Shown: one piece after another, positions 9,647 through 18,731 of the stretch | How positions within the stretch are numbered: the first letter of the stretch is position 1 | Layout of the letters: every line of letters begins with the position of its first letter | Assembly (NCBI GenBank): GCA_938002815.1 | Contig: CALKZT010000096.1 | Location: 1 to 40,602 of the forward strand | Source of the DNA: an uncultured bacterium | Lineage (GTDB): Bacteria; Desulfobacterota; DSM-4660; Desulfatiglandales; CALKZT01 | Length of the DNA stretch: 40,602 nucleotides | Direction of reading: 5' to 3' | Position numbers and translations under genes: made by a program | The notes under the pieces: generated by a model | Told to the model about the DNA's origin: nothing | Seen by the model: only the letters and a program-made list of their open reading frames with translations | Database searches by the model: none

Positions 9647-9685
9647 GGGGATATTATCCCCAAAATTTGGGATAAGGCAATCCCA
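9647..9685. promoter_or_regulatory. Two tandem inverted repeats upstream of hisHF
   Basis: GGGGAT-ATT-ATCCCC (9647-9661) followed by TGGGAT-AAGGCA-ATCCCA (9668-9685), between the divergent hisHF and GT2 genes. Confidence 0.4.
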
Positions 9686-9744
9686 GAGACCTGAAGTGAG
9701 AAATAGACGGATCCAATTATGTGGGGAGAGCGTCGGTATGATAC

Positions 9745-9774
9745 TTGACTTGAGGATCTGTTTGGTTTTAGGAT
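9745..9774 (+). promoter_or_regulatory. Candidate sigma70-like promoter for LPS glycosyltransferase genes
   Basis: TTGACT - 18 bp - TAGGAT located 42 bp upstream of the GT2 start codon. Confidence 0.3.
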
Positions 9775-9815
9775 TCTATGTTCAATAAACTTAATTATGA
9801 ACCGATGTAGGAAGA

Positions 9816-10631
9816 ATGACTAATTTAAAGGTATCTTTAATAGTTACTACATATAACTGGCCAGAGGCCTTGAGGATCGTGTTAGAATCTATTTTGAGGC
9901 AGACAGTATTGCCTTATGAGATTATTATTGCAGATGATGGATCTGATGAAGATACTGCCAAGATAATAAGAGATATCCTTTTAAAGTGCAAAATCAAATG
10001 GCAACATGTTTGGCATCCCGATGAGGGAGTGAGACAATCAAGAATAAAAAATCTTGCAGTTAGCAGATCTTCTGGTGAATATTTAGTTTTCATCGATCAT
10101 GATGTTCCACTTCATAGGGATTTTCTAAGGGATCATATCTTATTTGCAGAAGAGGGGACATTTTTGCAAGGGAAACGAGTCTTGCTCTCAAAGGAGCTTA
10201 CTCATAAGATTTTGAATGGCGGGTATAGAGCTGTCAGCAATCTCTCTTTTTATACAAAGGGCCTAAAGAACAGAAAAAATTGCTTAAGATATCTGCCTCT
10301 TGCCCGTATGTTTTCAAGGAAGAGAAGTTTTCAAACGTCTCTTCGTGGCTGTAATCTTTCGTTATTTAGAAAGGACTTTTTAGAGGTGGACGGATTCGAT
10401 GAGATCTATGACCGTTCATGGGGTAGAGAGGACTCAGATATCTGTTATAGGTTGTTCCATAAAGGGGTGAAGGTAAAAAACTTATGGTTCTGTGCCCTTC
10501 AATATCACCTCTGGCACCCAGTGGTCAGAGACTGGGAGAGAGAAAGGCTTGACAGACAGCTTAGGGAGGTACTGTGGGAAGGGAGGATCCTTGCCCTAAA
10601 GGGCCTCAGCCGTTTGAATCAGGATTATTAG
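9816..10631 (+). CDS. Family 2 glycosyltransferase
   Basis: VSLIVTTYNWPEALRIVLESILRQT, IIADDGS, FIDHDVPLH, GWGRED-like motif (SWGREDSDICYRL). Confidence 0.9.
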   Translation: MTNLKVSLIVTTYNWPEALRIVLESILRQTVLPYEIIIADDGSDEDTAKIIRDILLKCKIKWQHVWHPDEGVRQSRIKNLAVSRSSGEYLVFIDHDVPLHRDFLRDHILFAEEGTFLQGKRVLLSKELTHKILNGGYRAVSNLSFYTKGLKNRKNCLRYLPLARMFSRKRSFQTSLRGCNLSLFRKDFLEVDGFDEIYDRSWGREDSDICYRLFHKGVKVKNLWFCALQYHLWHPVVRDWERERLDRQLREVLWEGRILALKGLSRLNQDY

Positions 10632-10695
10632 ACTCCTCTATGGGGAGAAGGGGTAGAAGATAGTTACGGACAATGGACTTGCGCTCCCATTCACA

Positions 10696-12033
10696 ATGGG
10701 TAAGATTAGTCAGCTCAAGTTCTTATGGGTGGAAAGGGTGTCCACAGGGGGACCATATTTAAATATACTCAGTCTCAAAGACTACCATAGAATTCTTATC
10801 GATCCCTTTTGGGGAAAAGGAAAGGTCTATTTGATCATTTTTGCACTCATCGGTTTAGGTTTTTTTCTGATGCCTTTAGGCACATCTCCTTCTTTGATCT
10901 CTCTTTTTATTGCTTTAATAGCTTCAATTTTTACAGGCAAATTTTTTAATGTAAAGGAGCTTTTTAGGTCTAAATGGTTTTTAAGCATTTTTTTTGTTGT
11001 AATCCTCCATTGGATTGCAGTTTTATACACTGAAGATAATTTAGGATTTAGTTTTAAATATGCCTCCAAAACCTATTACTGGCTCTTTGCTCTACTAATT
11101 GCATCTATTGGTCTAAATAAAAAGCAGCTTGAGGCCATTATCCTGCTATTCTTGCTTGCACTTGCAATCAATGCCTTTATAGGCATCTTTCAATTCCTTG
11201 GAATTTTACCGCCGAAGTACAACTGGTATACAGGGCTACCAAGGGGTTACAATTCCTTAAGCCTCTATTTGGTATTGGGGATTATGGTCTCTTCTGTTGG
11301 ATTCTACCTTAGTAGTAATGGTGCGCAAAAGGCAATGTATTTAGCATTCTATCTTTTGTATTTAGTCCATCTGATATTGCTTGAAGGTAGGACCGGTTAC
11401 TTTGTCTGTATTTTGCTATTCCCCTTTTCCATAATTAACATCATGGGTGGCAATGAAAGGGCCCATCTATTTTTGCTCATCGCCTTAATCATTCTGGGCC
11501 TCTTTATACTATCCCCTGTGGTGCAGAAAAGGCTTTCCCTTACCCTGGATGAGCTCGCCTATCACCTAAACGCCAGCCCCGATAAGGCTTGGGGGAGGGA
11601 GTATACGGCATACCAGGATAGGTTCTATATGTGGAAAGGTGCCTGGGATGTCTTTAAGAGTAGCCCCCTTATAGGAGCTGGCACCGGAGGTTATTCCTCT
11701 GCCCTAAAAAGGATAAGACCTGATGGAGATCCCATTATTTCACATCCCCATAATAATCTATTTTACCTTTTGGCCAACTTTGGTATCGTAGGATTTGCTC
11801 TATTTTTATTTTTCTTTTGGTACCAGCTAAAGTTGGCCTTGCCTTTTAGAAAAGATTTTGCTGGATCGTTTGTCTTCTATGCTTATATTGTAATTTTATT
11901 AGGTGGGGTTTTCAATACAACAATTTTGGATTCTGGCACACTTATGTTAATTTCTTTGGCTACCGGAATGAATGGTTTAATCCAAAATATCGCTAATAAT
12001 TCTAAGATTAAAAGTACTTCGTATGAGAGCTAA
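10696..12033 (+). CDS. O-antigen ligase/polymerase family membrane protein (Wzy/WaaL-like)
   Basis: 445 aa, about a dozen hydrophobic segments, Wzy_C-type region LIGAGTGGYSSALKR...SHPHNNLFYLLANFGIVGFALF. Confidence 0.8.
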   Translation: MGKISQLKFLWVERVSTGGPYLNILSLKDYHRILIDPFWGKGKVYLIIFALIGLGFFLMPLGTSPSLISLFIALIASIFTGKFFNVKELFRSKWFLSIFFVVILHWIAVLYTEDNLGFSFKYASKTYYWLFALLIASIGLNKKQLEAIILLFLLALAINAFIGIFQFLGILPPKYNWYTGLPRGYNSLSLYLVLGIMVSSVGFYLSSNGAQKAMYLAFYLLYLVHLILLEGRTGYFVCILLFPFSIINIMGGNERAHLFLLIALIILGLFILSPVVQKRLSLTLDELAYHLNASPDKAWGREYTAYQDRFYMWKGAWDVFKSSPLIGAGTGGYSSALKRIRPDGDPIISHPHNNLFYLLANFGIVGFALFLFFFWYQLKLALPFRKDFAGSFVFYAYIVILLGGVFNTTILDSGTLMLISLATGMNGLIQNIANNSKIKSTSYES

Positions 12034-12799
12034 AATATCTGCCTACATCCCAACATTAAACGAAGAAGAAAAAATAGTAGAAGCAATTCAGAGTGTGTTA
12101 TGGGCAGATGAGATTATTGTGGTTGACTCTTATAGTACTGATAGAACTGTTGAATTATCTAAGCTATTAGGTGCAAAAGTAATTCAGACCGAATTTAGAG
12201 GCTTTGGGAACTTGCGGAATTTTGCTATAGAAAACTGCTCTTATGATTGGATCCTGAGCCTTGATGCAGATGAGAGGTGTACAGAGGGCGTCAAAGAGGA
12301 GATAGAAAAGATCCTATCTGAAAAGGATACGTTAGATGCCTACTTTATACCCAGGAAAAATTTTTTCTTTGGGAAGGAAATTATCCATTCCGGATTTTAT
12401 CCCGACTACAGACAGCCCCAGTTGTTCAAGAAAGGGGTGTTGAGATTTACCGATGAACCGGTCCATGAGTCCTACTCGATAATTTCAGACAAACCTGTGG
12501 GCTACCTTTCCTCGGCCATAATCCAAATACCCTATAGAAACTTAGAGGAGCTCTTGGCCAAGGCCAATAGGTATTCCACCTTAGGTGCAGAGAAGTTATC
12601 TGCCAGAGGGGTTCGGCCTGGCCTCTCAAAGGCCCTGTTTCATGGCCTCTGGAGCTTTTTCCATTTGTACATCCTGAAAAGGGGCTTCTTAGATGGATGG
12701 CCTGGCTTCTTGATAGCCCTGGGAAACTTCGAGGGGACCTTTTATAAATATGCGAAACACTATGAGAGGAGCAAAGGCCTTCTGAAAAAAGGGCTATAG
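12023..12799 (+). CDS. Family 2 glycosyltransferase, LPS core type (WaaE-like)
   Basis: ISAYIPTLNEEEKIVEAIQSVLWADEIIVVDSYSTDRT, WILSLDADER, overlapping the ligase gene. Confidence 0.88.
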   Translation: MRAKISAYIPTLNEEEKIVEAIQSVLWADEIIVVDSYSTDRTVELSKLLGAKVIQTEFRGFGNLRNFAIENCSYDWILSLDADERCTEGVKEEIEKILSEKDTLDAYFIPRKNFFFGKEIIHSGFYPDYRQPQLFKKGVLRFTDEPVHESYSIISDKPVGYLSSAIIQIPYRNLEELLAKANRYSTLGAEKLSARGVRPGLSKALFHGLWSFFHLYILKRGFLDGWPGFLIALGNFEGTFYKYAKHYERSKGLLKKGL

Positions 12800-13957
12800 G
12801 TTTTCTCTCTTTCTCTCTACTACCTCCTGATAGACTGAAAGGGTCTCCTTGTAGACAGAATCCCAGTTGAGCCTCTCTGCTAAGGCCCTGCCTTTTTGGG
12901 AGAGGGCCGAGGAGATATCCCTTTGGGAAAGGGAGAGAAGGGCACTTTTTACCTCGTAGGGATCAAGGGGGTTTTTTATGAGGATGGCCTCACCTGCCTT
13001 AATGTGCTCCGAAGCCCCGCAGAATTGTGCTTCACTCATGGCCACTGGCAGACCATGGGCCATTGCCTCAATGGGTACCAAAGGAGAGGGGTCTGAAAGT
13101 GTTGGGAGGATGAGTGCATCTGAAATCCCATAGAGGAAATGAGGGTCTTTTACCAACCCCAAGAATCTCACCCTCCCTTCTAACCCATAATTCCTGACCT
13201 TCTCCCTGTAATCTCTTAGCCTTCCTCCTCCATCCCCCACCACCAGAAGTTTGGAATTGGGATCCTCGAGGATGGAAAAGGCATAGAGCAAGGTATCTAA
13301 TCCTTTTCTCTTAAACTCGCTACCTACGAATAGATAAACGGTATCATCAGGCTCAACGCCGTATCTTCTGCGCATCTCTCCCTTTTCTTTGGGAGTTAGA
13401 GGGCTAAGTTTATCCGAAATCTCTACCCCAGGGTATATTATCCTAAAGCTGGAATTTTTTAAGCCATAATTGTTGATCACATTTTCCATTACATTTTCTG
13501 ATACTGCTATGAAAAACTTATTTGAGTCGTATCTAAATTGAATCCACTCTAAAAGCAGCCAGGCAATCTTTCTTATACTAAAAATAGTTGTCAAAGTTTT
13601 AATGGCTTTTAAAATACCTTTTTTATTAGTTAGGTAGGATCTAAAACAAGGCGAATGTATGGTCATTATATCAAACTTAAAGATCTTTTCATGGGTATGG
13701 ACAATATCAAATCTCTCTTTTTCTATGGCTTTCATGCAATTTAAAGAAAAAATCCATTGCTTTAACCAGGTAGGTCTATTTATAGGATTTTTAAGCTTGT
13801 GAAATATTATCTTTTCTTCAGAATGAAAGTCCCATTCGTGGGCAAATACATGAACTTCGTGATCTCTTGCAATCCTTCTTGTAAGTTCATAAGCATACCT
13901 CTCTGCACCTCCTGTAGTTACAAATCTTTTTATAATTACTGCGACTCTAAGTTTCAT
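12794..13957 (-). CDS. Family 4 glycosyltransferase (WaaG-like)
   Basis: TTGGAERYAYELTRRIARDHEVHVFAHEWD; C-term GT4 motif LILPTLSDPSPLVPIEAMAHGLPVAMSE. Confidence 0.88.
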   Translation of the reverse strand: MKLRVAVIIKRFVTTGGAERYAYELTRRIARDHEVHVFAHEWDFHSEEKIIFHKLKNPINRPTWLKQWIFSLNCMKAIEKERFDIVHTHEKIFKFDIMTIHSPCFRSYLTNKKGILKAIKTLTTIFSIRKIAWLLLEWIQFRYDSNKFFIAVSENVMENVINNYGLKNSSFRIIYPGVEISDKLSPLTPKEKGEMRRRYGVEPDDTVYLFVGSEFKRKGLDTLLYAFSILEDPNSKLLVVGDGGGRLRDYREKVRNYGLEGRVRFLGLVKDPHFLYGISDALILPTLSDPSPLVPIEAMAHGLPVAMSEAQFCGASEHIKAGEAILIKNPLDPYEVKSALLSLSQRDISSALSQKGRALAERLNWDSVYKETLSVYQEVVERKRENL

Positions 13958-13990
13958 AGCACAAAAGCTGAAAATGCTATAAGGATGTGA

Positions 13991-14761
13991 TCATTTAAGG
14001 TCATCTAAGGTTTTTAGGACGAAATTGGGTGGGATCATTTCAGAAAATATCTCTTGTCCGGTCTCTATTCCCTCTCTTAGCTCTTCCAGATTAAATTCAA
14101 ATTGTGGCCCTAAATTGTCCATCTCCAGCCTCACCAGATTTCCAGGCCAGTCAATTTCACCCTTTGTAAAAAAGAGAATAGAATAATTAGCCTCAGGATT
14201 GGGATCCTTCATCCTCAGGAGCTCCTTTTCGATAATTAGAAGCCTTTCACACCCCCCTTTTTTTGATACAAGAAGGCTATTGGGTAGAGGTCCTTTGTCA
14301 AAGTCTTTGGGTCCCACAAAGACTGGTCTTCCGTACAATATGGATACCAGATCACCTCTGGCCAAAGTCACTCCGAATATTTTCGTCTCCCTCTCACAAG
14401 AACCCTTCCCTAAGTAGGCCACCCTCTGGGTGAAATCTATAATGGTCCAGTCTTCATCCTGTACCACTATGGTCATTAAGGGGACTATCTTTCTCTTGTA
14501 GACCTCCATCCTAAGGGCAAAGGGACTCATCCTCACCACAGCACTTATATCCAACTCCTCTGAGAGGTTTAGTCCCCTGATCCTAAGGGTTCCAAAAGAG
14601 ACAAAGGTAATGGGATTTCGGGTGAGGGCATCTATTCTCTTATAGAGCTCCTGATCAGGGAGGATCTCCACAGGTCTTAGGGAGGCGCAGCCAAGAAGGG
14701 AAAGGAGGGCAAAGATTCCCATGAGCTGCCAGGGATGCCTGCCACGAAGGTATGGTCTCAT
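13991..14761 (-). CDS. LolB/DUF4292-like outer-membrane lipoprotein
   Basis: Lipobox LSLLGCASL; ISAVVRMSPFALRMEVYKRKIVPLMTIVVQDEDWTIIDF resembles LolB-like fold; no catalytic motif. Confidence 0.55.
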   Translation of the reverse strand: MRPYLRGRHPWQLMGIFALLSLLGCASLRPVEILPDQELYKRIDALTRNPITFVSFGTLRIRGLNLSEELDISAVVRMSPFALRMEVYKRKIVPLMTIVVQDEDWTIIDFTQRVAYLGKGSCERETKIFGVTLARGDLVSILYGRPVFVGPKDFDKGPLPNSLLVSKKGGCERLLIIEKELLRMKDPNPEANYSILFFTKGEIDWPGNLVRLEMDNLGPQFEFNLEELREGIETGQEIFSEMIPPNFVLKTLDDLK

Positions 14762-16500
14762 CTGCCTTTGACTCTTTGAATTGCCCTCAATATCTTAGAG
14801 CGTTCAGGGGTGCCCAAATTGAGGGACCTCTGGTAGTGCCTCAGGGCCCTCCTTTTGTCGCCCAACCTTTCGTAAAGCTCTCCTAAATGTTCCTGTATGG
14901 TGGGGTCATTGGGCTCCAGCTCAGCCGCTTGGAGGAGGTATTTCTTTGCCTTTTCCATATCCCCTAATCTAAAATATACCCAACCTAAGCTATCTATGAT
15001 ATAACCACTACCTGGTTTAAGCTTTAGTGCCTTTTTTATTAGTTGGAGTGCTTCATTAAGATTCTTGCCTTCGTCTGCATATGTGTAGCCAATATAATTT
15101 AAGGCGTCAGCATGAGCTTTATTTTTTTGGAGGATCTTGTTCATAATTTCTATTGCCTTAGACTTCTGATTTTTTTTGTCGTAAATTATACCAAGTCTAT
15201 AGAGGAGTTCCTCATTTTCCCCAAGCAATTCCAACCCTTTTAATAAGATATTTTTGGCACTATCAAACCCCTCTTTATTTTCTAATAGAAAACTTCCGAT
15301 GACATAGAATTGCAAATCATTTTTAAGTTTGTCCTCATTTCCAAAAAGTAAATCTAATGCCTCATCATATCTTTTTTCATTTGCAAGTAATTTGCAAGCC
15401 TCGTATATAGAACTTGGATACAATTCAGAATCTTCTACAAATGACAAAAATATATCCAGTGCCTTATCCCTCATATTGGCACCTTCATAACCTATTCCAA
15501 GAAGGTACCTGATCCTATCGTCGCTGGGATCTTCGTTTAATAGATCATCAAAGACCTCTATTGCCTCTTTGAATCTTTTGGTTTGAAGGAACAAGGACCC
15601 CAAAAGCCTTTTGTAACTTGGCGATAACTTTGCCTGTGCCTTTAGGTAATTAATCTGTTCTTCTATGGCCTTTTCGTCTTTTAGCCTTATGCAGATGTTG
15701 ATATATCTTTCCCTGAGTCTCACGTCATTGGGATTCGTCTCCAACATCTGAATTAATAAATCTTTGGCCTCTTGGTACCTTCCTTTGTATTCATAGATGT
15801 TTAAAAGATCTAAATAGATGTTGGGTAGGTTCACATCTGAGTTTATCAGATCAAGGAGTGTCTCTTCGGCCTCTTCTAATCTATCCATATCCATGAGAAC
15901 CTTTGCTCTATAATATCTTGCAAGACTTAAATCAGGCCTTTTTTCAATTAGTTTGTCTAAGATACCTAATGCCTCTTCTGGTCTATCCTGTTTCATCAGT
16001 AATCCCAAAAGGATGGATGCAACTCTTTCGTTTGCAGGATTTAGATTGAAAGCCTTTTGATAATATTCATTTGCCTTTTCATAATCCTGCTTGACCATAT
16101 ATAGATCTGCTATTTGAACATAAGCATCGGTATATTCATTATTTATCTCCAATGCTCGCCTAGCATATAGAAGGGCTTCTTCAATATCTCCCTTCTCTTT
16201 TAGAAGGGAAGACATGAAAAGGTTTAGGTAAGCTGAATCAGGATCTTTTATTAACGCCTGGTAAATATGTGCTTTTGCTGTATCAATATCCCCTTTTAAA
16301 TATGCCATTTGTGCAGTTATAGTATGGGCATATGCATCCCCTACAGGTTCTTTTTTCTGCTTAGGCCTTTCCTGAACGTTCACTTTAGCCATTTCTGCAC
16401 AACCTATGGGCAGAACCGATAAGGCCACGGTTACGATTAAGAAGGCAAGAATTCCCTTTGGTCTTAAGGTGTGTTGCCTCTTTGGGTAGTTAGCTGACAA
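14758..16500 (-). CDS. TPR-repeat lipoprotein
   Basis: Lipobox-like VLPIGCAEM; repeated ~34-aa TPR pattern (e.g. NNEYTDAYVQIADLYMVKQDYEKANEYYQKAFNLNP). Confidence 0.88.
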   Translation of the reverse strand: MSANYPKRQHTLRPKGILAFLIVTVALSVLPIGCAEMAKVNVQERPKQKKEPVGDAYAHTITAQMAYLKGDIDTAKAHIYQALIKDPDSAYLNLFMSSLLKEKGDIEEALLYARRALEINNEYTDAYVQIADLYMVKQDYEKANEYYQKAFNLNPANERVASILLGLLMKQDRPEEALGILDKLIEKRPDLSLARYYRAKVLMDMDRLEEAEETLLDLINSDVNLPNIYLDLLNIYEYKGRYQEAKDLLIQMLETNPNDVRLRERYINICIRLKDEKAIEEQINYLKAQAKLSPSYKRLLGSLFLQTKRFKEAIEVFDDLLNEDPSDDRIRYLLGIGYEGANMRDKALDIFLSFVEDSELYPSSIYEACKLLANEKRYDEALDLLFGNEDKLKNDLQFYVIGSFLLENKEGFDSAKNILLKGLELLGENEELLYRLGIIYDKKNQKSKAIEIMNKILQKNKAHADALNYIGYTYADEGKNLNEALQLIKKALKLKPGSGYIIDSLGWVYFRLGDMEKAKKYLLQAAELEPNDPTIQEHLGELYERLGDKRRALRHYQRSLNLGTPERSKILRAIQRVKGR

Positions 16501-17491
16501 GATCTAAGTACTCCTCTTCGAAGTGGGGGATCTCCTTTTTTAGATAATCCTTTAGCTTTTGGATAAGCCTTTCCTGAATCTGCCTGATCCTCTCCCTAGA
16601 TACCTTATATTTTTCCCCGATCTCCTGCAATGTGACAGGTTCCTCTGCCATGACCCTCTTTTCGAATATCTCAAGCTCCTTACCTTTCAGGGTCTTTTTA
16701 AACTCCCCCAGTTTCTCTTCCAAGAGCTTTCTCCTTTGGAATTCAGAGAGTTTGTCCTCTGCGGATTCCGAGGGATCAGGCAAAAGGCCCCCAATCGTCT
16801 CTTTGCTGTCCTCCGAGACAGGGGAGGTAATCGATACCTCCCATCCACCAAGCCTTTGGCTCATCTCCAGGACCTCTTCTTCTTTTACATCTAACCTTTC
16901 TGCCAGAAGCCTTGGCTCAGGGTCAAAACCTTCTGCCATTAGTTTTTCCCTCTCCTTGGCAAGGTTGAAAAATAGCTTCCTTTGCCCCTGTGTTGTGCCT
17001 ATCTTTACTAACTTCCAGTTGTCCATAATAAACTTGAGTATATAGGCCTTGATCCAAAAGGAGGCATAGTAGGAGAATTTTATACCCCTATAGGGGTCAA
17101 ATTTCCTTACGGCCTGAATAAGTCCCAGATTCCCCTCTTGGATGAGATCCATAAGGCTTCGTGTCCAGTACTTGTAAAAATCCATGGCTATCTTTACAAC
17201 CAGCCTGAGGTTAGAGGTAATAAGGATAAAGGCTGCCTTTGGGTCATTTCCCTCCCTTACCCTCTTGGCGAGCTCTATCTCCTCTTCCCTCGTAAGGAGC
17301 CTGTACCTCTTTATCTCAGAGAGGTATTGTGCCAGGGGATTGTAGGGAACGACCGTCTTTTCCTGGGGATGTGCCGGAATGAGTGTCTCTATGTCGTATG
17401 GCCCTAAGGGATGTTCTTCATCTTCCTCAAAATAGCCCCACTCAGGTTCTTCCAGCTCCAACTCATCAGGAGACTTTATGGGCTCGTCCAT
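16490..17491 (-). CDS. RNA polymerase sigma factor, sigma-32 (RpoH)-like, with acidic N-terminal extension
   Basis: NLRLVVKIAMDFYKYWTRSLMDLIQEGNLGLIQAVRKFDPYRGIKFSYYASFWIKAYI; RpoH-box-like TQGQRKLFFNLAKE; region 4 YKVSRERIRQIQERLIQKLK. Confidence 0.88.
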   Translation of the reverse strand: MDEPIKSPDELELEEPEWGYFEEDEEHPLGPYDIETLIPAHPQEKTVVPYNPLAQYLSEIKRYRLLTREEEIELAKRVREGNDPKAAFILITSNLRLVVKIAMDFYKYWTRSLMDLIQEGNLGLIQAVRKFDPYRGIKFSYYASFWIKAYILKFIMDNWKLVKIGTTQGQRKLFFNLAKEREKLMAEGFDPEPRLLAERLDVKEEEVLEMSQRLGGWEVSITSPVSEDSKETIGGLLPDPSESAEDKLSEFQRRKLLEEKLGEFKKTLKGKELEIFEKRVMAEEPVTLQEIGEKYKVSRERIRQIQERLIQKLKDYLKKEIPHFEEEYLDLVS

Positions 17492-17499
17492 AAATCCAC

Positions 17500-18729
17500 C
17501 TACACCACCACAACCCTCAGATACTTTTTCTTTCCTGCCCTCAGAATTAGTCCACCACCTTGTATCCTGTCCTCTCCTACCTGTTCATCAAAGGCCTTTA
17601 CCCTCTCTCCGTTTATATAGGCCCCTCCCTGTTCTATGAGCCTCCTTGCATCGCTCTTGGAGACACAAAGCCCTACCATTTCAAAGAGGAGATATGCCGG
17701 GACTTTTTGTCTAAACTGTACAAGGGGCACCTCTGCCTTAGGAGCTGCCTCCCAGTCCATTTCCCCCTTTTTCCCGAATAGCGCCCTGGAGACCTCCCTT
17801 GCCTCTAAGGCCTTTTCCTCTCCATGGCATATCTTTGTGGCTTCAAAGGCCAGGACCTCCTTTGCCCTATTTAACTCTTCCCCCTCCAATTGGGAAAGCT
17901 CCCTTATCTCTTCCGTGGGGAGAAAGGTAAAGAGAGACAGAAACCTGATCACATCCCTATCGTCCTGGTTTCTCCAATACTGATAGTATTCGTATGGGGA
18001 GGTCATCTTGGGATTTAGCCATATGGCACCCTTGTGGGTTTTGCCCATCTTTATACCAGTAGAGGTGGTGATAAGGGGGAAGGTAAGGCCATAGACCGTT
18101 TCCCCCTCGAGCCTCCTGATGAGATCTGCACCTGCAAGGATGTTTCCCCACTGATCGTTACCTCCCATTTGAAGCCTACAGTCATATTGCCTGAAAAGGT
18201 GGAGATAGTCATAGGCCTGAAGGAGCATGTAATTGAATTCTATAAAGCTAAGCCCTGTCTCTAATCGGGCCTTATAGCTCTCGGCGGCCAGCATCCTATT
18301 TACGCTGAAGTACCTCCCTATCTCCCTCAAAAACTCTATGTAGTTTAGGGGTAAGAGCCAATCTGCATTATTTACCATCAACGCCCTGCCACCATCAAAA
18401 TCCAAGAACCTGGCAAACTGGGATTTTAGGGCCTCTGCATTGGCGTCGATCTCTTCCTTGCTCAAAATAGGCCTTGCCTCTGTTTTGCCACTTGGGTCAC
18501 CTACCATAGCAGTCCCCCCTCCCATTACCACTATAGGCCTGTGGCCGAAATTCTGCATATGCACTAGGGCCATTATGGGGAGGAGGTTCCCCACATGGAG
18601 ACTCTTTGCAGTGGGGTCGAATCCTATATAACAAGTGGTAGGTTTCTCCAATTGACGGGAAAGCCCTTCCTTGTCCGTGACCTGCTCCACAAAACCCCTT
18701 TCTTCCAGCACTGTGAGCACATTGCCCAT
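17500..18729 (-). CDS. tyrS: Tyrosyl-tRNA synthetase
   Basis: YIGFDPTAKSLHVGNLLPIMAL (HIGH-type), QMGGNDQWGNILAG, ITTSTGIKMGKTHKGAIWL (KMSKS-type), C-terminal S4 domain. Confidence 0.95.
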   Translation of the reverse strand: MGNVLTVLEERGFVEQVTDKEGLSRQLEKPTTCYIGFDPTAKSLHVGNLLPIMALVHMQNFGHRPIVVMGGGTAMVGDPSGKTEARPILSKEEIDANAEALKSQFARFLDFDGGRALMVNNADWLLPLNYIEFLREIGRYFSVNRMLAAESYKARLETGLSFIEFNYMLLQAYDYLHLFRQYDCRLQMGGNDQWGNILAGADLIRRLEGETVYGLTFPLITTSTGIKMGKTHKGAIWLNPKMTSPYEYYQYWRNQDDRDVIRFLSLFTFLPTEEIRELSQLEGEELNRAKEVLAFEATKICHGEEKALEAREVSRALFGKKGEMDWEAAPKAEVPLVQFRQKVPAYLLFEMVGLCVSKSDARRLIEQGGAYINGERVKAFDEQVGEDRIQGGGLILRAGKKKYLRVVVV

Positions 18730-18731
18730 AA

